A stretch of 64,000 nucleotides of DNA from Chthoniobacteraceae bacterium (GTDB lineage Bacteria > Verrucomicrobiota > Verrucomicrobiia > Chthoniobacterales > Chthoniobacteraceae), in the NCBI GenBank assembly GCA_947471505.1, contig CANIWM010000011.1, positions 46,987 to 110,986 of the forward strand, written 5' to 3'. Of this stretch, positions 1 through 8,802 are shown one piece after another. Made by a program: the position numbers and the translations under genes. The notes under the pieces were generated by a model. That model made no database searches. It was given only the letters and a program-made list of their open reading frames with translations, and had not been told where the DNA came from. Each line of letters starts with the position of its first letter. The stretch's first letter is position 1.

Positions 1-1
1 G

Positions 2-2986
2 GAGGGGTTCTTTGGCAAGCGCGAGGATGCGGGGCCGACGGTGGTGAAGGGGCAGCCGGAAAAGAGCCCGCTGTTCACGCGCATCACGTCCACCGATGCG
101 GACGAGATCATGCCGCCGCCGAAGGAGCACAAGACGATGAAGCCTGCGGAAATCGCGGTGCTGAAACGCTGGATCGCCCAAGGCGCGGAGTGGCAGCCGC
201 ACTGGGCGTTCCTCGCTCCGGTAAAGCCCACGGTGCCAGCGGGCGGGGGGAATCCCGTGGATGCGTTCGTCCGCGAGCGGCTGTCAGCGAGTGGGCTGAA
301 GCCTTCTGCGCAGGCCGATAAGCGGACGCTGGCGCGGCGTGTTTCGCTCGACCTTACGGGGCTGCCGCCTTCGCCGGAGCAAGTGGAGGCTTTTGTAAAT
401 GACGCGACGCCGGGCGCGTACGAGAAGCTCGTGGATGCCCTGCTGGCCTCGCCGCGCTACGGGGAGCATCGCGCGCGCTATTGGCTGGATGCGGCGCGGT
501 ATGGCGACACTCACGGGCTGCACATTGATAATTATCGGGAGATTTGGCCCTACCGCGAATGGGTGATCAATGCGTTCAATCGGAACCAGCATTTCGACGA
601 ATTTACGGTGGAGCAGCTCGCGGGAGATTTGCTGCCGACGCCCACGCGCGAGCAGCTCGTGGCGACGGGCTTTCACCGCTGCAACATCACGACGGCGGAG
701 GGCGGGACGATCCCCGAGGAAAATCTGGCAAACTACGCGAAGGACCGCGTGGAGACGACTTCGTGGGTGTGGCTCGGCCTCACCTCGAATTGCGCGGTGT
801 GCCACGACCACAAGTTCGACCCGATCACGCAGAAGGATTTTTACGCAATGACGGCGTTCTTTCGCAACACGGTGCAGGATCACAGCGATAAGAACGTGCG
901 CGATACTGCGCCGGTGCTGGTCATCCCGACGGGCGCCGACGCGAAGCGCCTCGAAGCCATCCCGGCGGAGATCGTAGCGACAAATGCGAAGCTCGCGGCG
1001 CGGCAGGCCACCATCGGCGCGGACTTTGAAAAATGGCAGGCGACGGCGAAAGTGGAGTCCATCGAAGCGGCGACGAACACGAAGACGCTCGTCGCCCACA
1101 TCCCGCTGAACGACGGCGGTGGCGCGGTCGTAAAAGCGACCATTGCCGGGAAGCCACAGACTTTCCCCATCCTTCCGACGGTGCTGTGGAAGCCCGACGG
1201 CATTAGCGGCCCAGCCGCGCAAGTCGCGGATGGCGCGAGCATCGAGATCGGCGGGGTAGGGGACTTTGAGAAGAGCGACGCCTTTAGCGCCAGCGCGTGG
1301 TTTTTCCGCCCGGCGGCGACGACGGCGTCCGGCAGCATCATCTCGCGCATGGATAAAGGCGGCGGCTATCGCGGGTGGGACATTTATTACGTGGGCAACG
1401 AACTCACCGTTCACATCGTGAGCAAATGGACGGACGACGCGCTGAAGGTGAGCACCACGGATGAAGCCGGGAAGCCGGACCTGTGGCGGCACGTCGCCGT
1501 GAGCTACGACGGCTCTGGCAAAGCGGCGGGCGTGAAAATCTACGTGAGCGGCAAGCTGCGCAAGACGAAGGTCGAGGTGGACAAACTCAAAGGCAGCATC
1601 CGCACGAAAGTGCCGTTCTACATCGGGCGGCGTGCGGGTGGCCCCGGCGAGACATTTACCGGTGCAGTGCAGGACGTGCGGCTCTACACGGGCGCGCTGA
1701 ATGCGAAGCAAGTGCTGGCGATTTACGAACTGCCCGACTTGCGCACCATCCTCGCGAAGCCCGTGCCCACGCGCACGCCGGAGGAGAAGCAGCGGTTGCT
1801 CGCGTTCTTCTCCACAGGCGACCCGCAGGGTAATGACCTGACGCTGAAAGTGGCGGCGCTGGAGACGGAGAAAGTGGAGATTCAAAAGCGCAGCCCCGTC
1901 ACCCATATCCAGAAAGAAAAAGAGGGCTCGATGCCGATGGCGCGCTTGCTCAGTCGCGGCCAATACGACCAGCCGAAGGAGGAGCTGAAACCCGCCGTCA
2001 TCGCCGCGCTGCACCCGATGCCCGCTGGCGCTCCGGGCAATCGTCTCGGCCTCGCGCAGTGGCTCGTAGCGAAAGATAACCCGCTCACCGCGCGCGTGAC
2101 GGTGAACCGCTTTTGGCAGGAGATATTCGGCACCGGGCTGGTGAAAACGTCGGACGATTTCGGCATCATGAGCGACCCGCCTTCGCACGCGGCGCTGCTC
2201 GATTGGCTGGCCGTGGACTTCCAGCAGAACGGCTGGGACGTGAAGCGCTTCATCCGCCAACTCGTGACGAGCGAGACTTACAAACAGACCGGTGCTTTGA
2301 CCAAAGAACTCATCGAACGCGATCCCGATAACCGCCTGCTTTCACGCGGCCCGCGCTTCCGCATGGATGCCGAGATGCTGCGCGACTACGCGCTCGCTGC
2401 CAGCGGCCTCCTCTCCCCAAAGATTGGTGGCCCAAGCGTTCGCCCCTACCAGCCCGACGGCGTGTGGGAAGCCGTGGCGATGCCCGGCAGCGACACGGGG
2501 AAATACAAGCGCGACACCGGCGAGTCGCTCTACCGCCGGAGCCTATACACCTTTTGGAAAAGGAGCGCGCCGCCCGCGTCGCTGGAGCTGTTCAACGCAC
2601 CGAGCCGCGAGACTTGCACCATCCGCCGCGAGCGCACAAATACGCCGCTTCAAGCCCTCGTGATGCTGAACGACCCGCAATACGTGGAGGCCGCCCGCAA
2701 CCTCGCGCAGACCGCGCTCAAAACAGCGCCCAGTAATGCAAAGGCGACGCTCGACTTCATGGCTCGCCGCGTCCTCTGCCGCCCGCTCCGCACTGCGGAA
2801 GTCCCCGTCCTCGAAGCCAGCCTCGCCGCCCTCACCGCGCACTACACGCAAACGCCCGCCGACGCCACCGCCCTCCTCACCGTGGGCGACAGCAAAGCCG
2901 ACCCCGCACTCCCCCCGCCACAACTCGCCGCATGGACGATGCTCGCCAGCCAACTTCTGAATCTCGACGAAGTGCTGAGCAAGTAA
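2..2986 (+). CDS. DUF1549/DUF1553 (PSCyt2/PSD1) protein with LamG insert, 5' truncated by window edge
   Basis: The frame is open to the left edge, so the start and the N-terminal planctomycete cytochrome C (PSCyt1) haem motif lie outside; the residues just inside the edge and the segment ending in MPPPKEHKTM are the typical end of that domain. Counting from the GTG at 41, DUF1549 covers about residues 70-280 and contains CAVCHDHKFDPI, a CxxCH-like motif. A concanavalin/LamG-like beta-sandwich follows at about 385-580, and DUF1553 at about 680-960 (TVNRFWQEIFG). These proteins are abundant and secreted in Planctomycetes and Verrucomicrobia and are thought to act in polysaccharide or sulfated-glycan use, but no reaction is established. 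The usual DUF1501 partner gene is absent downstream; a repeat island follows instead. Confidence 0.9.
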   Translation, partial: EGFFGKREDAGPTVVKGQPEKSPLFTRITSTDADEIMPPPKEHKTMKPAEIAVLKRWIAQGAEWQPHWAFLAPVKPTVPAGGGNPVDAFVRERLSASGLKPSAQADKRTLARRVSLDLTGLPPSPEQVEAFVNDATPGAYEKLVDALLASPRYGEHRARYWLDAARYGDTHGLHIDNYREIWPYREWVINAFNRNQHFDEFTVEQLAGDLLPTPTREQLVATGFHRCNITTAEGGTIPEENLANYAKDRVETTSWVWLGLTSNCAVCHDHKFDPITQKDFYAMTAFFRNTVQDHSDKNVRDTAPVLVIPTGADAKRLEAIPAEIVATNAKLAARQATIGADFEKWQATAKVESIEAATNTKTLVAHIPLNDGGGAVVKATIAGKPQTFPILPTVLWKPDGISGPAAQVADGASIEIGGVGDFEKSDAFSASAWFFRPAATTASGSIISRMDKGGGYRGWDIYYVGNELTVHIVSKWTDDALKVSTTDEAGKPDLWRHVAVSYDGSGKAAGVKIYVSGKLRKTKVEVDKLKGSIRTKVPFYIGRRAGGPGETFTGAVQDVRLYTGALNAKQVLAIYELPDLRTILAKPVPTRTPEEKQRLLAFFSTGDPQGNDLTLKVAALETEKVEIQKRSPVTHIQKEKEGSMPMARLLSRGQYDQPKEELKPAVIAALHPMPAGAPGNRLGLAQWLVAKDNPLTARVTVNRFWQEIFGTGLVKTSDDFGIMSDPPSHAALLDWLAVDFQQNGWDVKRFIRQLVTSETYKQTGALTKELIERDPDNRLLSRGPRFRMDAEMLRDYALAASGLLSPKIGGPSVRPYQPDGVWEAVAMPGSDTGKYKRDTGESLYRRSLYTFWKRSAPPASLELFNAPSRETCTIRRERTNTPLQALVMLNDPQYVEAARNLAQTALKTAPSNAKATLDFMARRVLCRPLRTAEVPVLEASLAALTAHYTQTPADATALLTVGDSKADPALPPPQLAAWTMLASQLLNLDEVLSK

Positions 2987-3028
2987 CGTAAAGCACGGAG
3001 GAGGCGGGATTGCCTTTTGGAGCGCGAC

Positions 3029-3124
3029 GTAGCTCGACTTTCCAAAGTCGAGTCTGGGCGTTCTCGACCGGGAGAACTTTCCCCATTGAGGGCGTCAAAA
3101 CTCGACATTGGAATGTCGAGCTAC
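3029..3124. repeat. REP doublet (BIME-like), copy A, 96 bp
   Basis: The left arm is GTAG followed by the hairpin CTCGACTTT-CC-AAAGTCGAG (3033-3052). The right arm is the hairpin CTCGACATT-GG-AATGTCGAG (3101-3120) followed by CTAC, so the two arms form an inverted pair around a 48-bp core. The two hairpins differ by a compensatory T/A change that keeps pairing. A GTAG tetranucleotide next to a hairpin is the hallmark of REP sequences mobilised by RAYT transposases. No RAYT gene is in this window. Two further copies lie at 3582-3677 and 19459-19553. Confidence 0.8.
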
Positions 3125-3274
3125 GGTTTTGCGTCCGCGCTTTACGAGACGCGCGGACCTCCGAGCCTCGTGCCAAACTGCCCGCCATCACCTGCAACGC
3201 TCTGATGGGCGATACCACCCGACCTGCTGAACGTTTTTCCTTCCGAATGACCGCGTTACAGAGACGAGCACCGA

Positions 3275-3553
3275 ATATACAAGAATCTGCATTCATATAA
3301 ATGGCGCGAATGTGCGAATTACAAGCGTCTGCGTTCATATAAAACGCCTCCGGATGGAGAAAAATCGGCTTTTACCTCGATTTACAAGCGTCTGTATTCA
3401 TATAACTCAACCCAGAGACCGACGCGCACCAACCCAGAGGTCGATTTACAAGCGTCTGGGTTCATATAACAGCGGTCCGGCACTCATTTACACGCGTATG
3501 GATTCATATAACATGGGGGAATTCGACGATTACAAGCGTCTGCGTTCAGGTAA
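3275..3553. repeat. Six-copy 26-bp direct repeat array, helically phased
   Basis: Copies start at 3275, 3317, 3380, 3444, 3486 and 3528. The shared core is ACAAGCGTCTG, one or two variable bases, then TTCATATAA; the first, fifth and sixth copies are the most diverged. Start-to-start distances are 42, 63, 64, 42 and 42 bp, that is multiples of 21 (two helical turns), so all copies face the same side of the DNA. Sequences between copies are unrelated to each other. On the minus strand each copy reads Y-(M/L)-N-x-(D/Y)-(A/S)-C, but no single frame runs through all of them. Function unknown; protein-binding sites, a decayed coding repeat or a dispersed repeat are all possible. Confidence 0.8.
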
Positions 3554-3581
3554 TTCGTGCCATATTGCGAACCTTAAAAAC

Positions 3582-3677
3582 GTAGCTCGACATTCCAATG
3601 TCGAGTGAGCGTCGGGGAAAAGCAGGGCGTTCGTTCTGACGAAGATGTCCAAACTCGACTTTGGAAAGTCGAGCTAC
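3582..3677. repeat. REP doublet (BIME-like), copy B, 96 bp, inverted relative to copy A
   Basis: The same structure as the element at 3029-3124, in the opposite orientation: the ATT-type hairpin is on the left (GTAG at 3582, hairpin to 3605) and the TTT-type hairpin is on the right (3654-3673, then CTAC to 3677). Total length is again 96 bp with a 48-bp core. Copies A and B therefore bracket the phased array as an inverted pair. The right arm lies just upstream of the next gene and, if translated, would give a false N-terminal extension of it. Confidence 0.8.
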
Positions 3678-3803
3678 GCCGCGCGTCCGACTTGCCGGGC
3701 CTACGGTGCAAGCGTGCTCTCTTTGTCATGTCCTCTTTTATTCACACCCTTGCGCGTGTTTTGGGAGCTTGCGTGGTTTGCGATTGGAAGGCACGACATC
3801 GCA

Positions 3804-6800
3804 ATGTTGTCTTTAGTCGCCTATTTGTTTCGCTCCGCCGTCGTCGTAATTCTTTTCGTGCAGATTGCACGTGCGGAGGTGGCTCTTCCGCAGGATGCCC
3901 ACGTTCTGTTTTATGGGAACGCTTTAGTGGAGCGGTTGCTGGAGCATGGTGAACTGGAGGCCCGGGTGCAGATCGCGACTCGCGGGAAAAATGTTCATTT
4001 TCGCAGCCTCGCTTGGACGGGCGATGAAGTGGCGAATCGCCTTCGCGCGGAGGGCTACGCGGCGCACATGAAAGACTTGCTCGCTGCGTGGCCGGCGAAT
4101 GTTGTGGTGCTGGGCTACGGGGGGAACGAGTCGTTTGCCGGCGGGGCGGGACTGCCAGCGTTTCGCTCGGCCCTGTCGGGGTATTTGGATCAATTGTCGC
4201 GGCTGCATCCGGGCGCGGCGTTTGTGATCCTGTCTCCCATCGCGACGGAGGGCGATGCGACTCGCACGGCTGTGGTGAAACTTTATGCGGATGCGCTGGC
4301 GGACGCGGCGAAGCAGCGTGGGGCGCTGTTTGTGGATTTGTTCGCGGCGAGTGCGTCGGCCTATGCGAAGAGCAAGACGCCGCTGACGACGAATGGGATT
4401 CATCTGAACGACGCGGGTAATCACGAGATGGCCGTCGTCATCGCGTCTGCACTCGCGGGGAAAGCGGCAGAGCAAGCGAATGCGGCGCACGTGAAGGAGG
4501 TCGCGGCGGCGGCTTCGCAACTCGCATATTACACGGCGGAGGTCGTGCGTCCGAAGAACGGCATTCTTTACTACGGCCAGCGGAAGCGCGCGAATGAGCG
4601 CGCGGCGGAGTTGCCGCTTTATCTTGAGCGCATTTCCAAAGCGGATGCGATCGTGCACGAAGTCGCGGCGAGCGAGGGCGCGAGGTTCGCGGACTTTCCG
4701 TTTATCGCGCTGGCACCGTTGCCGCCGGTGACGAAGGGCGGCTCGAACAGCGGCGTGGGCACGGTGAAGTCGCCTGCGGAGATGCAAGCAGAGCTGAAAG
4801 TTGCACCGGGATATTCGCTGAATCTGTTCGCTTCGGAAGAGCAGTTTCCCGAGCTTCGTGCGCCGGTGCAGATTGCGTTCGACGCGCGCGGACGGCTGTG
4901 GGTCGTGACGATGCCGAGCTTCCCGCACACCGTTCCAGGACAACCGCAGGAGGATAAAATCATCGTCCTCGAAGATACGGACCACGACGGCACGGCCGAT
5001 AAATGCACGACTTTCGCAGGCGGGTTCGACGCGCTGGACGGCATCGCATTTACCGAAGATGGCGCGCTCATCGGCGAGCAATCGCGCCACTGGCTGATGC
5101 GCGACACCGACGGCGACGGACGCGCGGATACCAAGACGGAGGCGCTGCGCGGGCTCGATGTCACCGACTCGCACCACGGCGGAATGGTGGCGACAGATCC
5201 AACCGGCGGCGTGTGGTTTTCCGACGGCGTATTTCATCGTTCGCAATTTGAAACGCCGTTCGGGGTGCATAGGGGATTTGATTCTTCGACGTATCGGCAA
5301 GACATGCGCACGGGGCGCATCGAGACGGAGTGGCAGAGCCTCACTCCGAATCCGTGGCGTGTGACTTTTGACCGCACGGGCAACGTCTTCCAGATGTATG
5401 GAGGTGGCGACGTGCTCGACGGATTGCAACTGACATGGACCCCGCTCGGCATTTATCAGCCGTACGCCTTCGGCAAGTTGCTCGATTACGGCAAAGGCAG
5501 CGGAGCCACGAGCATCTCAAGTCCGAACTTCCCCGACGAATACCAGCAGGGCATCGCCAACGGCGTGCTGCTCGGGCCCTATGTGGTGGCACTGACAAAA
5601 TGCGACTTCAGCCAAGGCGCAGTGCGCGGCAGTGACCGACTCGACTTGCTGTCGTCGGCAAACCCCGCGTTCCGCCCCGTGGATATGAACTTCGGTTTCG
5701 ACGGCGCGCTTTACGTGTCGGATTTCTCCAGCGCGATCATCGGTCACGCGCAAAACCCGATGCGCGACGCGCGCTGGAATCACACCAAAGGCCGCATCTG
5801 GCGCGTCGTGTATGATGGCAAGCCGGTGGTCAAGGACTGGCCCGCAATCGAAGGCCGCCCTGCACCGGAGCTGTGCGCTTTGCTCACGCATTCGCAGGAC
5901 ATCGTGCGGCATCACGCACGCATCGAACTGCGCAAACTCGGCAAGCCCGCACTCACCGCTGTGGATGCGTGGATTGCTGGAAAAATGAGCGATGATCAAG
6001 CCGTGCTCGAAGCGCTCTTCGTATGCGAGGGGCGCGGCGAAACACGCCCGGCGTTGCTCGGTGCTTTGCTGAAATCGCAATCACCGATGCACCGTGCTGC
6101 CGCTGTGCACCTCGTCCGATTGCAGGCAGCGCGGCTGCCGGATTTTGTCGCACTGCTTGAAAGCGTCGCAGCCGATCCGCATCCCCGAGTGCGCATGGAA
6201 GTCGTGGACGCCGTCGCTCATCTGCGCCCGGCATTCCCAGTGGTCGAGAAACTCGTACACGCCTTCCACGGCGAGCAAAATGGGAGCGTGAAACAAATGC
6301 TCGCGGACCTTTCTTTCGGAACCGCCGCTCGGCTTGGCAGCAGTGTGCCGGTGCTCGAAGTTCCGAAGGACGCTCTACTCGCGAAATGGAATAGTCTCGG
6401 CGAAGGAGTCTATCAGACGTTCATCCGCAGCGATGCCGCGCAACCGGCAGTGCTCGCGTTGCGATACAGCTTTCTCGACGTATCGCTCAACGGAGTCCAA
6501 GTGCTGTCATTTGACTCGCAATGGAGCAGCGATCAACAGGCCCGTCTAGAGTTGCAGCCTGGACTGAACACGCTGGAGATTACATATCGGAAGCTGCGCA
6601 ACGCACCACCGGCAGTGCATCTCTTTAGCCCGATCGGCGAGAAACTCTCCGGCGCACAGTTGCCTTCCGACGACACGCAACTCGCCGCTTTTACCGCCGA
6701 GTATGAGAAAGCGAACGCCAAGCTCGGCAAGGCGCTGCGAGTGCAAGCGGTGCTGAATCAAATGATTTTCGCACCACGCGAATTGCGTGTGAAGCCCGGC

Positions 6801-7640
6801 GCGAAAGTGCGGCTCATTTTCGATAACCCGGACCTCATGATGCACAACTTTGTGTTGCTTGCGCGCGGCGCTGAAGAGGAAGTTGGCGCGCTCGCAGACA
6901 AACTCGCCGCCGACCCAAATGGCATGGCGAAGAACTACGTCCCTTTGTCGCCGAAAGTCCTATTCGCGACTCCGCTGGTCGCGCCAAACACGAAGGCCGA
7001 ACTGACCTTCGACGCGCCGAAAGAGCCGGGCGAGTATCCTTACATTTGCACATTTCCCGGCCACTGGCGCGTGATGAAGGGCGTGCTCATCATTGATGCT
7101 CCGTCGCAACTCGATCCGCGAACGAATGCCGCACTCGACGGCTTCGAAGCTCGCATCCCAAAACTCCGAATCGCCGTCGCAAAGACCGAAGACAAAGCGA
7201 GCAATCCCGGCGGCGGTTCGGATGCCAGCGCGCTGTTTAACGGCACCACGCGAAACGGCTCCGCACAAGCCGCCACGCTCGACGACGGTAAGACTTTCCG
7301 TGGCTACGGAAAGGGCGACATGCTGACCGTCATGCTCGATACGGCCAAAGCCCACGGAGGATACGACCTTTCAGAAATCCGCACATTTGCCGGCCACGGC
7401 GACGGACGCGCATCGCAGGCATTCAAGCTTTTAGCAGCCACTGCGCACGAGCCTACGAAGTTCAATCTAGTCGAGACCGTGAAGCTCCCGACGCAATCGG
7501 GAGCTACGGAAGTCAGCATTGCCGCCAGTTCGAAGCTGCGGGGGATCGTGGCTCTGCGCTTCGAGTTTTCGGATGGGCCGCTTGGCTACAACTTGTACCG
7601 CGAAATTGCCATTCAGGGCACTCCGAGCGCAGGGCATTGA
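3804..7640 (+). CDS. Secreted SGNH - PVC-type dehydrogenase - HEAT - azurin multidomain protein
   Basis: About 1278 residues. The start at 3804 gives a clean signal peptide (VVVILFVQIARA); an upstream start at 3645 would translate the REP element. Domains: SGNH-hydrolase-like (about 30-235), PVC-type membrane-bound dehydrogenase beta-propeller related to glucose/sorbosone dehydrogenases (about 322-672, with DTDHDGTAD and DTDGDGRAD calcium-type loops), HEAT-like helices (about 690-840), a beta-sandwich (about 850-950), and an azurin/plastocyanin domain (about 985-1100) with all four type 1 copper ligands in MMHNF and CTFPGHWRVM. A discoidin-like segment ends the protein. The copper domain is probably an electron acceptor for the dehydrogenase. 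Substrate unknown. The family is typical of Planctomycetes and Verrucomicrobia. Confidence 0.88.
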   Translation: MLSLVAYLFRSAVVVILFVQIARAEVALPQDAHVLFYGNALVERLLEHGELEARVQIATRGKNVHFRSLAWTGDEVANRLRAEGYAAHMKDLLAAWPANVVVLGYGGNESFAGGAGLPAFRSALSGYLDQLSRLHPGAAFVILSPIATEGDATRTAVVKLYADALADAAKQRGALFVDLFAASASAYAKSKTPLTTNGIHLNDAGNHEMAVVIASALAGKAAEQANAAHVKEVAAAASQLAYYTAEVVRPKNGILYYGQRKRANERAAELPLYLERISKADAIVHEVAASEGARFADFPFIALAPLPPVTKGGSNSGVGTVKSPAEMQAELKVAPGYSLNLFASEEQFPELRAPVQIAFDARGRLWVVTMPSFPHTVPGQPQEDKIIVLEDTDHDGTADKCTTFAGGFDALDGIAFTEDGALIGEQSRHWLMRDTDGDGRADTKTEALRGLDVTDSHHGGMVATDPTGGVWFSDGVFHRSQFETPFGVHRGFDSSTYRQDMRTGRIETEWQSLTPNPWRVTFDRTGNVFQMYGGGDVLDGLQLTWTPLGIYQPYAFGKLLDYGKGSGATSISSPNFPDEYQQGIANGVLLGPYVVALTKCDFSQGAVRGSDRLDLLSSANPAFRPVDMNFGFDGALYVSDFSSAIIGHAQNPMRDARWNHTKGRIWRVVYDGKPVVKDWPAIEGRPAPELCALLTHSQDIVRHHARIELRKLGKPALTAVDAWIAGKMSDDQAVLEALFVCEGRGETRPALLGALLKSQSPMHRAAAVHLVRLQAARLPDFVALLESVAADPHPRVRMEVVDAVAHLRPAFPVVEKLVHAFHGEQNGSVKQMLADLSFGTAARLGSSVPVLEVPKDALLAKWNSLGEGVYQTFIRSDAAQPAVLALRYSFLDVSLNGVQVLSFDSQWSSDQQARLELQPGLNTLEITYRKLRNAPPAVHLFSPIGEKLSGAQLPSDDTQLAAFTAEYEKANAKLGKALRVQAVLNQMIFAPRELRVKPGAKVRLIFDNPDLMMHNFVLLARGAEEEVGALADKLAADPNGMAKNYVPLSPKVLFATPLVAPNTKAELTFDAPKEPGEYPYICTFPGHWRVMKGVLIIDAPSQLDPRTNAALDGFEARIPKLRIAVAKTEDKASNPGGGSDASALFNGTTRNGSAQAATLDDGKTFRGYGKGDMLTVMLDTAKAHGGYDLSEIRTFAGHGDGRASQAFKLLAATAHEPTKFNLVETVKLPTQSGATEVSIAASSKLRGIVALRFEFSDGPLGYNLYREIAIQGTPSAGH

Positions 7641-7721
7641 TCCGGCTCCGGCGACGCTTCGCATCGTTCCGAAAAATCCTCCGTTGACCCCGCCCCCTCG
7701 GATACCGTTCCCTCTGCGCCG

Positions 7722-8183
7722 ATGGTTTACGAATTTACACAGACCCGCCGCATTGAGTTTGCGGAGACGGATATGGCGGGGATTGTGCATTTCGCGAACT
7801 TCTACCGGATGATGGAGTCCACGGAGCACGCGTTCTTTCGCTCGCTGGGCTTCTCGGTGCATCAGGAGATTGGCGGCGTCCGCATCGGCTGGCCGCGTGT
7901 TTTTACGTCGTGCGAGTTTTTTAAGCCGCTGCGATTTGAAGACATGGTGGACGTCCAGCTTCTCATCACGGAAATCCGCAACCGCTCCATCGGCTATGGG
8001 TTCCGCTTTTGGAAACACGACGGTGCGGAGCGGGTGGAAGTCGCTCGCGGGGCCGTCACCACCGTCTGCACTGCGATGGGCGAGAAGCTCTCCGCTGTGC
8101 CGATCCCCGAGGCGCTGCGCGCGGCAATCAGCATCGCGCCTGCGGAGTTGCTCGCTATTTTCTCACCCACCGCGGCCAAGTAA
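7722..8183 (+). CDS. Acyl-CoA thioesterase, YbgC/4HBT hotdog family
   Basis: 153 residues, the usual length of a single hotdog domain. The N-terminal signature EFAETDMAGIVHFANFYRMM carries the catalytic-type Asp of the 4-hydroxybenzoyl-CoA thioesterase/YbgC group. It would hydrolyse a short-chain or aromatic acyl-CoA in the cytoplasm; the exact substrate cannot be read from the sequence. It is followed at 32 bp by a small membrane protein and then an acyl-activating enzyme, and the three may be co-transcribed. Confidence 0.85.
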   Translation: MVYEFTQTRRIEFAETDMAGIVHFANFYRMMESTEHAFFRSLGFSVHQEIGGVRIGWPRVFTSCEFFKPLRFEDMVDVQLLITEIRNRSIGYGFRFWKHDGAERVEVARGAVTTVCTAMGEKLSAVPIPEALRAAISIAPAELLAIFSPTAAK

Positions 8184-8215
8184 ACACGCGGCTTGCGGTT
8201 CTCACTCAACGTTCA

Positions 8216-8791
8216 ATGTCCAATCAACCAACCAAACAAAAATCAATGACCTGGCTACTCTTCGCATTTCTCACCGTCGTAACTTGGGGCGTCTATGGCG
8301 TCCTCCTGCACAAGGGGAGCATGGGGATGGAGGACAAAATTAATGGCCGCTACAAAGCGTTCCTGTTCGTCGGCTTTGCCTACTTTCTCGTCGCCGTGCT
8401 GGCCCCTCTCGTGATGCTGCGACTGAGCGGGAAAGCGGGCTCGACGAACTTCCTCGCGTATCCCACGACGGGCTGGGTGTGGTCGCTCATCGCGGGCGTG
8501 GTGGGCGCGGTCGGGGCGTTCGGGGTGCTGCTGGCCTTTGGCGCAGCGCCGGACCCGAAGCCGGTTTACGTGCCGGTCGTCATGTCCATCATCTTTTGCG
8601 GAGCGCCCATCGTGAACGCCTTTGTCTCAATGATGGAGCATCCGCCGACGCACGGGCTGGCCTCGGTAAAATGGCAGTTCTGGGCGGGAATCCTCATCGC
8701 AGCCATCGGCGGCAGTATGGTGGCGCTGTATAAACCGGACGCGCCTGCGCCTGTGGCAAAGCCAACGCCGACGCTCGAGGCTGCGAAGTAA
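8216..8791 (+). CDS. Five-helix membrane protein, EamA/DMT-like, function unknown
   Basis: 191 residues from ATG 8216; an alternative in-frame ATG at 8246 begins directly at the first membrane helix (MTWLLFAFLTVVTWGVYG). Five hydrophobic segments are visible, ending in GILIAAIGGSMVALYKP, with a short Pro/Ala-rich cytoplasmic tail. The topology and Gly-rich helices resemble half of a drug/metabolite transporter, but no family signature is decisive. Similar proteins are, as I recall, common in the PVC group. It lies between a thioesterase and an AMP-dependent ligase and is 11 bp from the latter. Confidence 0.8.
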   Translation: MSNQPTKQKSMTWLLFAFLTVVTWGVYGVLLHKGSMGMEDKINGRYKAFLFVGFAYFLVAVLAPLVMLRLSGKAGSTNFLAYPTTGWVWSLIAGVVGAVGAFGVLLAFGAAPDPKPVYVPVVMSIIFCGAPIVNAFVSMMEHPPTHGLASVKWQFWAGILIAAIGGSMVALYKPDAPAPVAKPTPTLEAAK

Positions 8792-8802
8792 TAGGCGGGC
8801 TG

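Noticed and set aside
284..2260. 658-residue open frame antisense to the DUF1549/DUF1553 gene
   Set aside because: His/Arg-rich antisense shadow of a well-supported gene.
3275..3553. CRISPR array
   Set aside because: Repeats of 26 bp with gaps of 16, 37, 38, 16 and 16 bp, degenerate copies at both ends and no cas genes. Spacing follows 21-bp multiples rather than a constant spacer length.
3645..3803. N-terminal extension of the large dehydrogenase
   Set aside because: It would translate the right arm of REP copy B (LDFGKSSYAA); ATG 3804 gives a signal peptide.
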